Assembly: GCF_000411255.1 (NCBI RefSeq)
Contig: NZ_KE150412.1
Location: 196,197 to 260,196 of the forward strand
Direction: 5' to 3'
DNA from: Paenibacillus sp. HGH0039
GTDB taxonomy: Bacteria > Bacillota > Bacilli > Paenibacillales > NBRC-103111
DNA: 64,000 nt
Shown here in pieces: positions 16,814 through 24,838 of the stretch. A program made the translations under genes and the position numbers. Under the pieces are notes generated by a model. The model was not told the origin of the DNA, did no database searches, and saw nothing but the letters and a program-made list of their open reading frames with translations. Numbering within the stretch: the stretch's first letter is position 1; the number at the start of each line of letters is the position of its first letter.

Positions 16814-18073
16814 TTAATGAACAGCCGTTGTCATTTTTGTGTTCAGCTCGTCAAGCAGGCTTCGGGCCTTTTTCAGCTGTTCGGAATTGTGGGCAGAGAC
16901 TAACACAAAGAGCTTATAGGTGTTTTTAAAGGCTCCCGAAGCCTTGCAGAAATTGTATAGATCGATTTCGACCGGTAAATCGCGGGTCACTTCCGAGAGA
17001 TCGTTTACGTAATCTTCATAATTTAGATCCGCCCTGGAATTAAACACCAGCACCCTGCTTTCGACAAACTCATAACGCTTCTTCTGTTCGATAACCAGAG
17101 GAAGAATATAGGTGACCTGAGTGAGCCTGGCGTTAATCTCGATAACCGGAATCAGTTCTCCATTCGTATCGATGATCGAATCGATCCCAAGCACGCCGGT
17201 GTACCCCATCTGCCGTATCAGTTCTCCTGCCCGCAAAATTTCTTCGCGATATTCGGCCGCTTCCGTTTGCGATAAGGCAGGCGTGAAATTCGTTCCTTTG
17301 TAGACACCGTTCGGGTCTACGATTTGCTCGGTGACGGCCAGCAGATGGACTTCATATTCGGAAATGAAAAGCTGAGACGTCAAGCTGAGACGGTGGGGAT
17401 GCCAGCCTTCCAGGAGCAGGTCGACGTTTGTCTGGCGGTTTCGAATATAATTCAGCAAAAAACGGAAATTCCGTTCGTTGTCGATGACTTTGAGACCTTT
17501 ACCCGACGAACCGTATGGAACTTTTAACACGCATTTGGAAAAGCCGGCGGAAATGAGCTGATCGTAGGCATGCTCCAAGCTCTCGATATCGCTGCAGAAA
17601 TAACCGGTTGTGACGTTGAACCCGTTCTTCTCCATAAGTCTTCTCGTGTTGAACTTGTGGTTGATTTCCCGGCAGACCGCCAAATCCGGCGCAAGGATAT
17701 CCATGTGCGGATACCGCCGCTTCAGCTCAAGCAGATGATCCGAAACGATGAACGGGATAACCGTATAACGCGCCAGGTCAGGCACTTGCGAAAGTTCGTC
17801 GCAACAAATTATCGACGGCAAGGAGAGGCGGCGCTCTTTCCAATAATCGAGAAAGGCTTGCTCCGGCATCGTATGAAAAAATACCGTGTCCTGCGGCCTC
17901 GCCAGAAAGAGAAGCTGCTGCTCCTGCTGCACGACAATCTTCTCGGATTGAGGGTCCTTGACGGAGGGAAAGTAATTCGACGCCTGGCTGTCCTGGTCTT
18001 CGCCGATATTCATGTACCACAGGATTTGTTTGCCGTTCAGACGATAATAATCCAGCGGATGAGTGAACTTCAT
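16814..18073 (-). CDS. btrJ: L-glutamate:BtrI carrier-protein ligase (ATP-grasp)
   Basis: A 419-aa ATP-grasp enzyme; the ATG overlaps the btrI stop by 4 bp (ATGA), so the ligase and its carrier protein are translationally coupled. The central region (about 130-330) holds the ATP-grasp fold, with VLKVPYGSSGKGLKVI as the nucleotide loop and IEINARLTQ as the Mg-binding strand. BtrJ loads L-glutamate onto the phosphopantetheine of BtrI and, after decarboxylation, adds a second glutamate in gamma-linkage as a protecting group. Confidence 0.9.
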   Translation of the reverse strand: MKFTHPLDYYRLNGKQILWYMNIGEDQDSQASNYFPSVKDPQSEKIVVQQEQQLLFLARPQDTVFFHTMPEQAFLDYWKERRLSLPSIICCDELSQVPDLARYTVIPFIVSDHLLELKRRYPHMDILAPDLAVCREINHKFNTRRLMEKNGFNVTTGYFCSDIESLEHAYDQLISAGFSKCVLKVPYGSSGKGLKVIDNERNFRFLLNYIRNRQTNVDLLLEGWHPHRLSLTSQLFISEYEVHLLAVTEQIVDPNGVYKGTNFTPALSQTEAAEYREEILRAGELIRQMGYTGVLGIDSIIDTNGELIPVIEINARLTQVTYILPLVIEQKKRYEFVESRVLVFNSRADLNYEDYVNDLSEVTRDLPVEIDLYNFCKASGAFKNTYKLFVLVSAHNSEQLKKARSLLDELNTKMTTAVH

Positions 18074-18333
18074 AAGGTTCCCTCAAGTTTATCCGTCACA
18101 TGTTCCGTAATTTTCCGCACCGTCGAAAAATTTTCTACGATCAGTTCGTCGTCGTTAAACGTGATACCGAATTGGCTTTCCAAACTGACGATCAGATTCA
18201 CGGCGGTTACCGAGTCCAACCCAAGCAGAAACAAATCGGTTTCCGGGGTAATGGATTCCTTCGTCTGTAGAATTTCATTCACACAGGATACAATTTGAGC
18301 GGTCCGAACATTTTCCTGAGTTTCTAAAGACAT
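18070..18333 (-). CDS. btrI: Acyl carrier protein for the AHBA side chain
   Basis: An 87-aa acyl carrier protein starting at MSLETQEN (ATG 18333, AGAAGGAG ribosome site); the longer frame upstream lies in the btrH-btrI gap. The phosphopantetheine serine is Ser41 in LLGLDSVTAVNL. All side-chain steps (BtrJ loading, BtrK decarboxylation, BtrO hydroxylation) act on acyl groups tethered here, and BtrH then transfers the product to ribostamycin. A host phosphopantetheinyl transferase is required; none is in the window. Confidence 0.92.
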   Translation of the reverse strand: MSLETQENVRTAQIVSCVNEILQTKESITPETDLFLLGLDSVTAVNLIVSLESQFGITFNDDELIVENFSTVRKITEHVTDKLEGTL

Positions 18334-18401
18334 CGCATTCAACTCCTTCTGTAATGGATGACGGTTTCCGCACAGCGGTTTATCCGCTTTTGGTGCCGTA
18401 A

Positions 18402-19310
18402 CTAGCCGTAACGACTCTTTAGCTTCCGCATAAAGTCGTCCTCTTGCTCTCTTAATTGCTGAATCTTGCAAGCTGCGCCGTCCCAGTCGATCTGTTTGGC
18501 GATCATGTATCGCCTGACGATGGTCGCGATATGGTTAGCGAGTTGATGATTGCGGATAAGGAGGCCGACTTCCTCCGGGGCATCCTCTATATAATGAAGA
18601 AACTTGGAGAAAACATGCCGGGATGCGGCGATTAAACGTAAACCGTGATCCATCGAGATCAGCCGGTTTTCCTCGTAATCACGCATATCGAGCAGCACCC
18701 GGTCGTAGAAGATATAGTCGTCCTCAAAGGCTTGCAGCCACTGCCGGAACAAGGCCAGATCTTCTTCTTTGTTTTCCCGCATTTCCTCGTCGTTAAGTTC
18801 CAGAACCAACAATGTCCGCATCTGCCCGGACAGACTGTCGAAAGCCGCTTCCAAATGCGCAGCCGGCAAATATCCGTAGAGCCCGTCCCAATCTTCCACG
18901 TAGTATGCCTTGTTCTCACCGTCATATCCCGTGACGACAAGCGAATGAGTGGAATGAATGGCATGGAAGGCTTCCTTCCGGTAAGGCAGATAATACTCGT
19001 CCCCCCATACGAAAACGAGTTTATGCCGGGCCAGCAAATCCTTTAAACAATCCAAAGCCTGGCTGAAGTCGGGAAAAGAAGTCCGAACAGGCATAATTCC
19101 TTTTCTTAGTAAATCATCGTCGGAAAAAGAAGGCTCCGAATACTTCCACTTGCTCTTATTTTCGATAAAGATCTGACGGTAAATTTCCGCTGTACTTTGA
19201 TAACTGTTATAAAATAGAGGGATGACGGGGACCCGTTTTGAGTCCAAGTACGCGATTATTTGCGATTTTCTGCAATCGAAAAATTTCTCATCATAACGAG
19301 TGAGGCACAT
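18402..19310 (-). CDS. btrH: Gamma-Glu-AHBA acyltransferase to ribostamycin
   Basis: A 302-aa protein with start inside the end of btrG (20-bp overlap) and an AGGAG ribosome site. The N-terminal half is the BtrH_N domain with a cysteine-peptidase-like layout: Cys13 in FFDCRKSQIIAYL is the likely acyl acceptor, and HSLVVTGYDGENKAYYVEDW supplies His and Asp. BtrH takes the gamma-glutamyl-AHBA group from BtrI and puts it on the C-1 amine of 2-deoxystreptamine. A second Cys directly after the initiator Met (MC) is notable. The C-terminal half is helical and unassigned. Confidence 0.88.
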   Translation of the reverse strand: MCLTRYDEKFFDCRKSQIIAYLDSKRVPVIPLFYNSYQSTAEIYRQIFIENKSKWKYSEPSFSDDDLLRKGIMPVRTSFPDFSQALDCLKDLLARHKLVFVWGDEYYLPYRKEAFHAIHSTHSLVVTGYDGENKAYYVEDWDGLYGYLPAAHLEAAFDSLSGQMRTLLVLELNDEEMRENKEEDLALFRQWLQAFEDDYIFYDRVLLDMRDYEENRLISMDHGLRLIAASRHVFSKFLHYIEDAPEEVGLLIRNHQLANHIATIVRRYMIAKQIDWDGAACKIQQLREQEDDFMRKLKSRYG

Positions 19311-19710
19311 CTTGCTTCTCCTCTATTCCGGAAGCATGCTGCAACCGGTATTGTTTCCAGTCGGAAAACCTTGTTTCCAGGTAATCGTCCCGGTTGTAAA
19401 CATACGTCCAACCCAGGTGTGTTCCGCCGCTCTCGTTTACTTGGCATTCGATTCGGTCAAATAAGTTTCTTGTATCCCCGGGACCGAAATACTCTTCCAG
19501 CTCATCTATCCGTTTCAGCGTTTCTTCCGAGACTTCATACCACTCGCCCGCCACCAGCTGATTGTCCAGCAATAAGCCGGGGTAACCGTTGCCGGTATCA
19601 ACCAAGGAGCCGGTTATGCTGGCCTTTCGTGAAAGCAGGGTGGCTTCTTTCATATACTTGTGATTGTTTTCTCCCTCACGCAGGGTCCCGTAGACAAATA
19701 ATTTGGGCAT
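19291..19710 (-). CDS. btrG: Gamma-glutamyl-butirosin cyclotransferase
   Basis: A 139-aa protein of the gamma-glutamylcyclotransferase-like (AIG2/GGCT) fold. The signature YGTLREG is at residues 7-13, and the acidic stretch IDELEEYFG carries the conserved catalytic Glu. BtrG releases the gamma-glutamyl protecting group from the newly attached side chain as 5-oxoproline, yielding butirosin. It overlaps btrH by 20 bp, consistent with the two acting in succession. AAAGGGGAG precedes the ATG. Confidence 0.88.
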   Translation of the reverse strand: MPKLFVYGTLREGENNHKYMKEATLLSRKASITGSLVDTGNGYPGLLLDNQLVAGEWYEVSEETLKRIDELEEYFGPGDTRNLFDRIECQVNESGGTHLGWTYVYNRDDYLETRFSDWKQYRLQHASGIEEKQDVPHSL

Positions 19711-19777
19711 GAAAATTCTCCCCTTTAAACGGCTTTGGTAAAAGCTTTCGTCCAGCTAATCATCGCCTTGAACTCCC

Positions 19778-20476
19778 TTACAGGGGCATGCGGTTTCCAA
19801 GATGATCGACGATGTTGAAATCAACCTCATTCCCGAGTGATTCCGTGAGGCGTTCGTACAAATGCCGGGCGATTTCACCGGGTTCGTAAGGGGCGTCCTC
19901 TCCCCCCATTTCGGTTTTCATCCAGCCGGGGTGAACCGCAAGGACCTTAAAGTTCTCCGGCTTCAGTTCTCTCTCCAGCATACGGGTAAACATATTAAGA
20001 GCCGCTTTGGAGATACAATAACCGTATGTTTTCAAAGGAAGTTCGGAAATGCTTCCGGCCTCGGAGCTGATATTAAGAATGCTTTTGACCGCGCTGCTTT
20101 CCATCATAGGCTTGAGGTATTTGATAATGGCCATCGGACCCAAAACGTTCGTTTTCCACGTTTCTTCGAAATCCGCGATGTCCACTTCCTGGATCATTTT
20201 GCATCGTATGCCTTCACGGGCCGCATTATTGATAATCGCGTCAAGCTTTGGCGTCACGGCGGTAATCAGGGAATAAGCCTGCCGGATTGAATCCTGGCTG
20301 CTTACATCCACGGGAATGATGCTCAGCTCTTCCTTGTACTTGGTTTTTAACGGGAGCAGCTGCTCGGCTCTGTTCATGTTTCTCACTCCGGCAAGAACGT
20401 GATGGCCCCGTTCCAGAAAAACCTCACAAAGACTCAGTCCCAGCCCGCGGTTCGCGCCGGTTATTAAAACGATCAT
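19778..20476 (-). CDS. btrF: Short-chain dehydrogenase of C-3'' epimerisation
   Basis: A 232-aa short-chain dehydrogenase/reductase: nucleotide-binding TGANRGLG at the N-terminus, NNAAREG in the middle, a serine in NISSEAGS, and the active-site YCISK (Tyr-x3-Lys). BtrF has been reported as the NADPH-dependent partner of BtrE in inverting C-3'' of the ribosyl ring (butirosin B to butirosin A). Here it follows btrE by 11 bp, which supports a paired function. The symbol is also supported by the btrA-to-btrH gene order. Confidence 0.82.
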   Translation of the reverse strand: MIVLITGANRGLGLSLCEVFLERGHHVLAGVRNMNRAEQLLPLKTKYKEELSIIPVDVSSQDSIRQAYSLITAVTPKLDAIINNAAREGIRCKMIQEVDIADFEETWKTNVLGPMAIIKYLKPMMESSAVKSILNISSEAGSISELPLKTYGYCISKAALNMFTRMLERELKPENFKVLAVHPGWMKTEMGGEDAPYEPGEIARHLYERLTESLGNEVDFNIVDHLGNRMPL

Positions 20477-20487
20477 GGGCTTCCCCC

Positions 20488-21537
20488 TTAAGAGTAGGTC
20501 AGAACGACCTGCAGAACTTCATGCGGATGTTTATCGATCATTTCGTAGGCTTTCGGCGCATCGCCGAACGGAATCCGGTGGCTGATCAGGTTACGGAGCT
20601 TCAGCTTGAGCAGCAGATCTTTCCCGATATTCCTTCTTCTCGCATCGTTATACATATGGCTGATGGAAGGGTCGATCCCGAGGGTTTGCGAAGCGCGGAT
20701 CGTAATCCGGTTCTGGTGAAATTCTTCGGAAAGATTCAGCACCGATTGCCCGCCCTGATACCAGCCTACGGCTGTAATTACCGTGTCCGGCGCCGCTATG
20801 CGAATCGCCTGATTTAAAGCCGTCGAATGACCGGATACTTCAAAGACGGCATCGGCACCCCGGTTATTCGTAATCTCTCTGATTTCCTTGGCGACATCCG
20901 TCCGATTCGGATTAAACACATGGTCGATTTCAACTTCCCTGGCGATGTTCAGTCTGTTCTCAAGCGGGTCCACTCCGACGACTGTGGCGCCGGACAGTTT
21001 AGCTAATTGAGCGATTAACTGCCCGACTACACCGAGTCCCGATACGACGACAACGTCCCCGATTTTAATTCTCGTGTCCAATACAGCGTTATAAGCCGTC
21101 ATCAGGTTTGTGTAGAAGATGCCGAGCTCAGGCTCCAGCTTTTGGGGAAGTTTAAAGATCTTTTTGTGATGCTTGCACACGATCGTTTGATGCCTGCCGT
21201 GGGAAAACACGATATCTCCGACCGAAAATCCTTCGACATCGGCTCCAACTTCAATAATTTTCCCTACGTTCGAATACCCGATAAACCAGGCGTCGTCCTC
21301 GCAGCTCCGGATCGGATATTTAACTTTGTGCTCTTCGGCCAGGTCCTCGAACAACCGGGTTTCGGAATCCATGTCTCTTGTGAAATAGGGAGCGATTCCT
21401 CTGTAAGCTCCCATTTCCGTTCCGTGACTGATCCCCGAATAGAGGGACTGTATCCGGCATTCGCCGCTTTTTAACGGCAATTCTTCTGCCGTTTCCACGA
21501 TTAATCGACTTGGACCCGTGTACGTTAAAATCTCCAT
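20488..21537 (-). CDS. btrE: Zinc-type alcohol dehydrogenase of C-3'' epimerisation
   Basis: A 349-aa medium-chain dehydrogenase starting at MEILTYTG (ATG 21537 after AAGGAGTG); the frame's upstream 32 codons overlap btrD and are not used. It has a GroES-like N-terminal half and a Rossmann domain with GLGVVGQLIAQLAK and GVDPLENR, whose acidic end fits NAD. BtrE is the reported NAD-dependent oxidant in the butirosin B to A epimerisation with BtrF. An earlier idea that this type oxidises 2-deoxy-scyllo-inosamine does not apply where BtrN is present. Confidence 0.85.
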   Translation of the reverse strand: MEILTYTGPSRLIVETAEELPLKSGECRIQSLYSGISHGTEMGAYRGIAPYFTRDMDSETRLFEDLAEEHKVKYPIRSCEDDAWFIGYSNVGKIIEVGADVEGFSVGDIVFSHGRHQTIVCKHHKKIFKLPQKLEPELGIFYTNLMTAYNAVLDTRIKIGDVVVVSGLGVVGQLIAQLAKLSGATVVGVDPLENRLNIAREVEIDHVFNPNRTDVAKEIREITNNRGADAVFEVSGHSTALNQAIRIAAPDTVITAVGWYQGGQSVLNLSEEFHQNRITIRASQTLGIDPSISHMYNDARRRNIGKDLLLKLKLRNLISHRIPFGDAPKAYEMIDKHPHEVLQVVLTYS

Positions 21538-21560
21538 GGTAAGCACTCCTTTTCTTTGTG

Positions 21561-22388
21561 TCAGGTTTGAAGCGGTTCGGAACTTATTGCCCGGAATACC
21601 CGCCAAACCTGAGTATCCGTTCCTTGTATCCAAAATAGCTCGGCTTCGCTAAGGATATCGCCATTATTGATTTTCGTTTCCGCCTCCTCGCCGAACAATC
21701 CGAGCAGCTGCGTTTTGTATTCCAATACAGCGGCTCTTTTTACCGGCGTGTAGACGCTGTTTCTCAATTCCAATTGACGCCATCCGTCCTGTAAAAACTC
21801 ATTGTACTGCTGCCAGTACGGAAATTCGGAATAGAAAAGCACCGGATACCCTTGCGACATCAGCCTCAACCCGGCTTTGGTCAGCAACTGGTGATCGACA
21901 TGTTTGGAGATGGCGGGAAATACCCAGGTGAATTTCCGGGCAAGATCGCAGGACTGCAAATATTTTTCGATTTTAGGCAGGAAAATGTCTTCGTCCTGTT
22001 TGTCCGGAAGGCCGAATAAGTCTTCCTCCGTCCGGTAATAAGGCTGCCCCTTATTTTCCCTGTAGATGGCATCCGGAAAGGACAGTACTTCAACCTGTAC
22101 ACCGGCAAGATGCCGGAAAGCCTGCTGATCCTCCTGAAGGCGGCGCGCCACGAGTATGGACAAGTGGTCGCCCTCTATTTCATCCTCGAACAGTCCCAAA
22201 TCCTCGGCCGCATACTGTCTGGCAATCTCGCCGGGCTGAAAGCGAACCGACGGGCAGCCCCCGAATACGGTCAGCACCTTGCAGGTGTGCCCCTGATTCA
22301 CCAGTTCCATTAAAGTCGAGGCGCACGACAAAATGACATCATCGAAGTGAGGCGAGATAAACATAAAAGCACGCTTATCCTGATTCAT
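21561..22388 (-). CDS. btrD: 2'-N-acetylparomamine deacetylase
   Basis: A 275-aa PIG-L/LmbE-type deacetylase, the length I remember for BtrD. The zinc site is SPHFDDV (His14, Asp17; canonical PHPDDE), completed by a later histidine in SKHVDHQLL. BtrD removes the acetyl group from 2'-N-acetylparomamine made by BtrM, giving paromamine. The gene is separated from btrC by only 2 bp. Confidence 0.93.
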   Translation of the reverse strand: MNQDKRAFMFISPHFDDVILSCASTLMELVNQGHTCKVLTVFGGCPSVRFQPGEIARQYAAEDLGLFEDEIEGDHLSILVARRLQEDQQAFRHLAGVQVEVLSFPDAIYRENKGQPYYRTEEDLFGLPDKQDEDIFLPKIEKYLQSCDLARKFTWVFPAISKHVDHQLLTKAGLRLMSQGYPVLFYSEFPYWQQYNEFLQDGWRQLELRNSVYTPVKRAAVLEYKTQLLGLFGEEAETKINNGDILSEAELFWIQGTDTQVWRVFRAISSEPLQT

Positions 22389-22390
22389 TC

Positions 22391-23497
22391 TTACAGCCCT
22401 TCCCGGATCACTTCTTTTATGAGCGTTTTTCTGACAGGGGTAAGCAGGGATTGGTTATACACCGCCGGTTTCCCTACTCCGCTAAGTAAAATCATGCCCA
22501 AATTATCCTCATCCAGCTTAATGTAGCCTCTCTTGTTATCGTGGATTAAATAATGGAAGATCGAATCCGGGTCCGATTTGAGCGGAATATCCTGCAAAGC
22601 CCCTATTTTATTTAAAAGCCAGTAATGTGCGGACACGTCATGCTCGGACATCAGGTTCATCCGGTTCGCTATTTTAGCGGCGTAAATCATGCCCACTGCA
22701 ATGGCTTCTCCGTGAGTGATTCCTCCCTGCTCGGCAAGCTCGATCGCATGACCGATCGTATGGCCGTATTCAAAGATCAGGCCCTTCTTTTTCTCGTAAA
22801 TATCTTCGCTTAATACCGACATTTTGGCCGAAATGCAGAAGTTAATAAACGTCTCCAACTGCTTCGGAGAATACACATTGGTTGAATTTAAGTCATCCTC
22901 TGTAAATTCTTTGTTATCGTTTTCCAGGATGAGCATATTTTTAACCAGCTCGCACATTCCCGCTTTCACCTGACGGGGCGGCGACTCCGACAAGATTCGG
23001 GTATCGGCGAACACGAAGCGGGGCGGATAATAAAAGCCGACCAGGTTCTTTCCGCTCGTTAAATTAACAGCCTGCTTAATCGAAAGAACCGAATCGGAGG
23101 CCGCCAAAAACGTGGTCGGGACGTGAATAAGCGCAATCCCGCGAAACATCATACCGGCCGCCACTCCGGCCACGTTCCCGGTTAACCCTCCGCCAACCGC
23201 TACGATAGCGGTTCTGCGGTTGGCTCCCAGAGCAATTGCCTGCTCTTGCAAATTTGTCACGGTTGAGAGTGTTTTGTATTCTTCTCCGCCCTGGAAGCGA
23301 AGAATATGTACAGGGGCGAGTTTGCCGAAGTACTCGGCGGCATGATGAACAATAGAGTCCGGTACCCCCGAGTCCGAAATCACGATATATTGATCGAATT
23401 CATCCCGGGGAATATAGGATTCAATCGATTCCAGAACTTGTTCGCCGAATGAAAAGTTAAAACACCGGTCCGCAAAACAAATTTGTGTAGTCGTCAT
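22391..23497 (-). CDS. btrC: 2-deoxy-scyllo-inosose synthase
   Basis: A 368-aa dehydroquinate-synthase-like cyclase; the ATG at 23497 after GGAGGTTAAC gives MTTTQICFADR, matching the known N-terminus. The NAD site is GGGLTGNVAG. The metal ligands are Glu in GMCELVKNM and His residues in YGHTIGHAIE and THGEAIAVG, and lysine in SGKNLVGF is in the active site. It converts glucose-6-phosphate to 2-deoxy-scyllo-inosose, the first committed step of the 2-deoxystreptamine ring. It starts 1 bp after the btrB stop. Confidence 0.95.
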   Translation of the reverse strand: MTTTQICFADRCFNFSFGEQVLESIESYIPRDEFDQYIVISDSGVPDSIVHHAAEYFGKLAPVHILRFQGGEEYKTLSTVTNLQEQAIALGANRRTAIVAVGGGLTGNVAGVAAGMMFRGIALIHVPTTFLAASDSVLSIKQAVNLTSGKNLVGFYYPPRFVFADTRILSESPPRQVKAGMCELVKNMLILENDNKEFTEDDLNSTNVYSPKQLETFINFCISAKMSVLSEDIYEKKKGLIFEYGHTIGHAIELAEQGGITHGEAIAVGMIYAAKIANRMNLMSEHDVSAHYWLLNKIGALQDIPLKSDPDSIFHYLIHDNKRGYIKLDEDNLGMILLSGVGKPAVYNQSLLTPVRKTLIKEVIREGL

Positions 23498-23498
23498 G

Positions 23499-24797
23499 TT
23501 AACCTCCACCGATCAAATTATCGAGAAGTTTGAGCTGTTTCTCATAGGGGAGCAAATCCGATGCCCCGTCAATCATGTTCCAAGCGGTCCTGAACGTTTG
23601 CTCGGTCGTAACCTCTTTGCCTCTCAGGTGTTTAAATTGCTCCGATAAGACATCGGTTACGTTCGCAAACCTGCGAAGGAGGTCCACTTGGACGTCTTTG
23701 TCCATGCACAGGGAAAGCGACTGATTATCCCCCTCGAATAGAATGAGTCCCTGATTGAAGGCTTCCCGGTAAAATGCCTCCTCCAGCTCTTCGTCTCCGA
23801 ATACCAGCTGAAAAATGGAACTTCCGTTGACTTCGATAGGCAAAGCCGACTGAGCGAACAGCTCCTTTAAGTTCCCGGTCAAGGCATGGCCGTAGAAACG
23901 TATCAAATCGTAGCCTTTACCGGTTTCCATTTTTTTCAGCGTTTCCAGGGACGACAGAATCGGCAGCATCTGGTAGTAGGCCGTGTACGTGTGTTCCTTG
24001 GTCTCCGCCATAATTTCGTCCGTACTCACCAGGCATGAAATCCGGTGCCCGTTCGACAACCCTTTGGAGAAGACGTACATGTCGGCCTTCTCGGCCGTCA
24101 CCATCTCGAGCGATGATCCTTGACGGTGCCGGTAGCCTTGTTTCACATCGTCGCAGCAAACCAGGACTCCGTGTGCCCGGCATATGCCAAGGATTCTCTC
24201 TATCGTCGACGCCGATAAATACGTATAGTCCGGCGAGAACAGAACCAGGGCGACTTGATCCTTGTGCGCCGTTAAGGCGCGTTCCAGCAGCTCGGGGATG
24301 AAATAAAACTCAATCACCCCGTCCTCATTCGGTTCCAGCAGGGCCCCCTGCTGCCTCCACATGGGATCCCAGCCGTGATACCCCGAGCTGAGGACGATTT
24401 TCTTGCCGCTGTAATCGCGTGCGGCATACACGGCCGCTCTGCAGGCGGCGGTGCCGGTCGCGTAGAACGACACTTTCGCATCCGGCAAAGCACTGTCTTT
24501 CTTAATCCGTTCGGCCAGCTCGACGATCGGTTTGGACGGACCCGTCACTATTTCCCGGTCCTGCTCCAGAAAATTCCGCAAAGCGGCGTTGAGGTGAGGA
24601 TCGTTATGCCCCAATATAATCGAGCCCTTCCCGTTCATCAGGTCGATATAATTGCCCCCGTTGTAATCGAATAAGTAAGCCCCGCTTCCCCTTGAAAACA
24701 TTACTCTTTCATTGCGGAAAGGATCGACCGGCGAATCGATATGAGTACCGAGTACAGCTAGCAGCTTTTCCGAATTTTCAACCAAATCCTGTTTCAT
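23499..24797 (-). CDS. btrB: Neamine transaminase (6'-amino, class III)
   Basis: A class-III PLP aminotransferase of 432 aa from the ATG at 24797 (a GTG four codons upstream sits too close to the AAGGAG site). Landmarks are [16 protein letters not shown], the PLP Asp in [11 protein letters not shown], and the Schiff-base Lys in [10 protein letters not shown], as in glutamate-1-semialdehyde aminomutases. BtrB aminates 6'-oxoparomamine to neamine with glutamine/glutamate as donor; BtrQ provides the aldehyde. Confidence 0.9.
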   Translation of the reverse strand: MKQDLVENSEKLLAVLGTHIDSPVDPFRNERVMFSRGSGAYLFDYNGGNYIDLMNGKGSIILGHNDPHLNAALRNFLEQDREIVTGPSKPIVELAERIKKDSALPDAKVSFYATGTAACRAAVYAARDYSGKKIVLSSGYHGWDPMWRQQGALLEPNEDGVIEFYFIPELLERALTAHKDQVALVLFSPDYTYLSASTIERILGICRAHGVLVCCDDVKQGYRHRQGSSLEMVTAEKADMYVFSKGLSNGHRISCLVSTDEIMAETKEHTYTAYYQMLPILSSLETLKKMETGKGYDLIRFYGHALTGNLKELFAQSALPIEVNGSSIFQLVFGDEELEEAFYREAFNQGLILFEGDNQSLSLCMDKDVQVDLLRRFANVTDVLSEQFKHLRGKEVTTEQTFRTAWNMIDGASDLLPYEKQLKLLDNLIGGG

Positions 24798-24838
24798 TTC
24801 AACGCTCACTCCTTAGTCATGACATGCGGTACGGCGGA

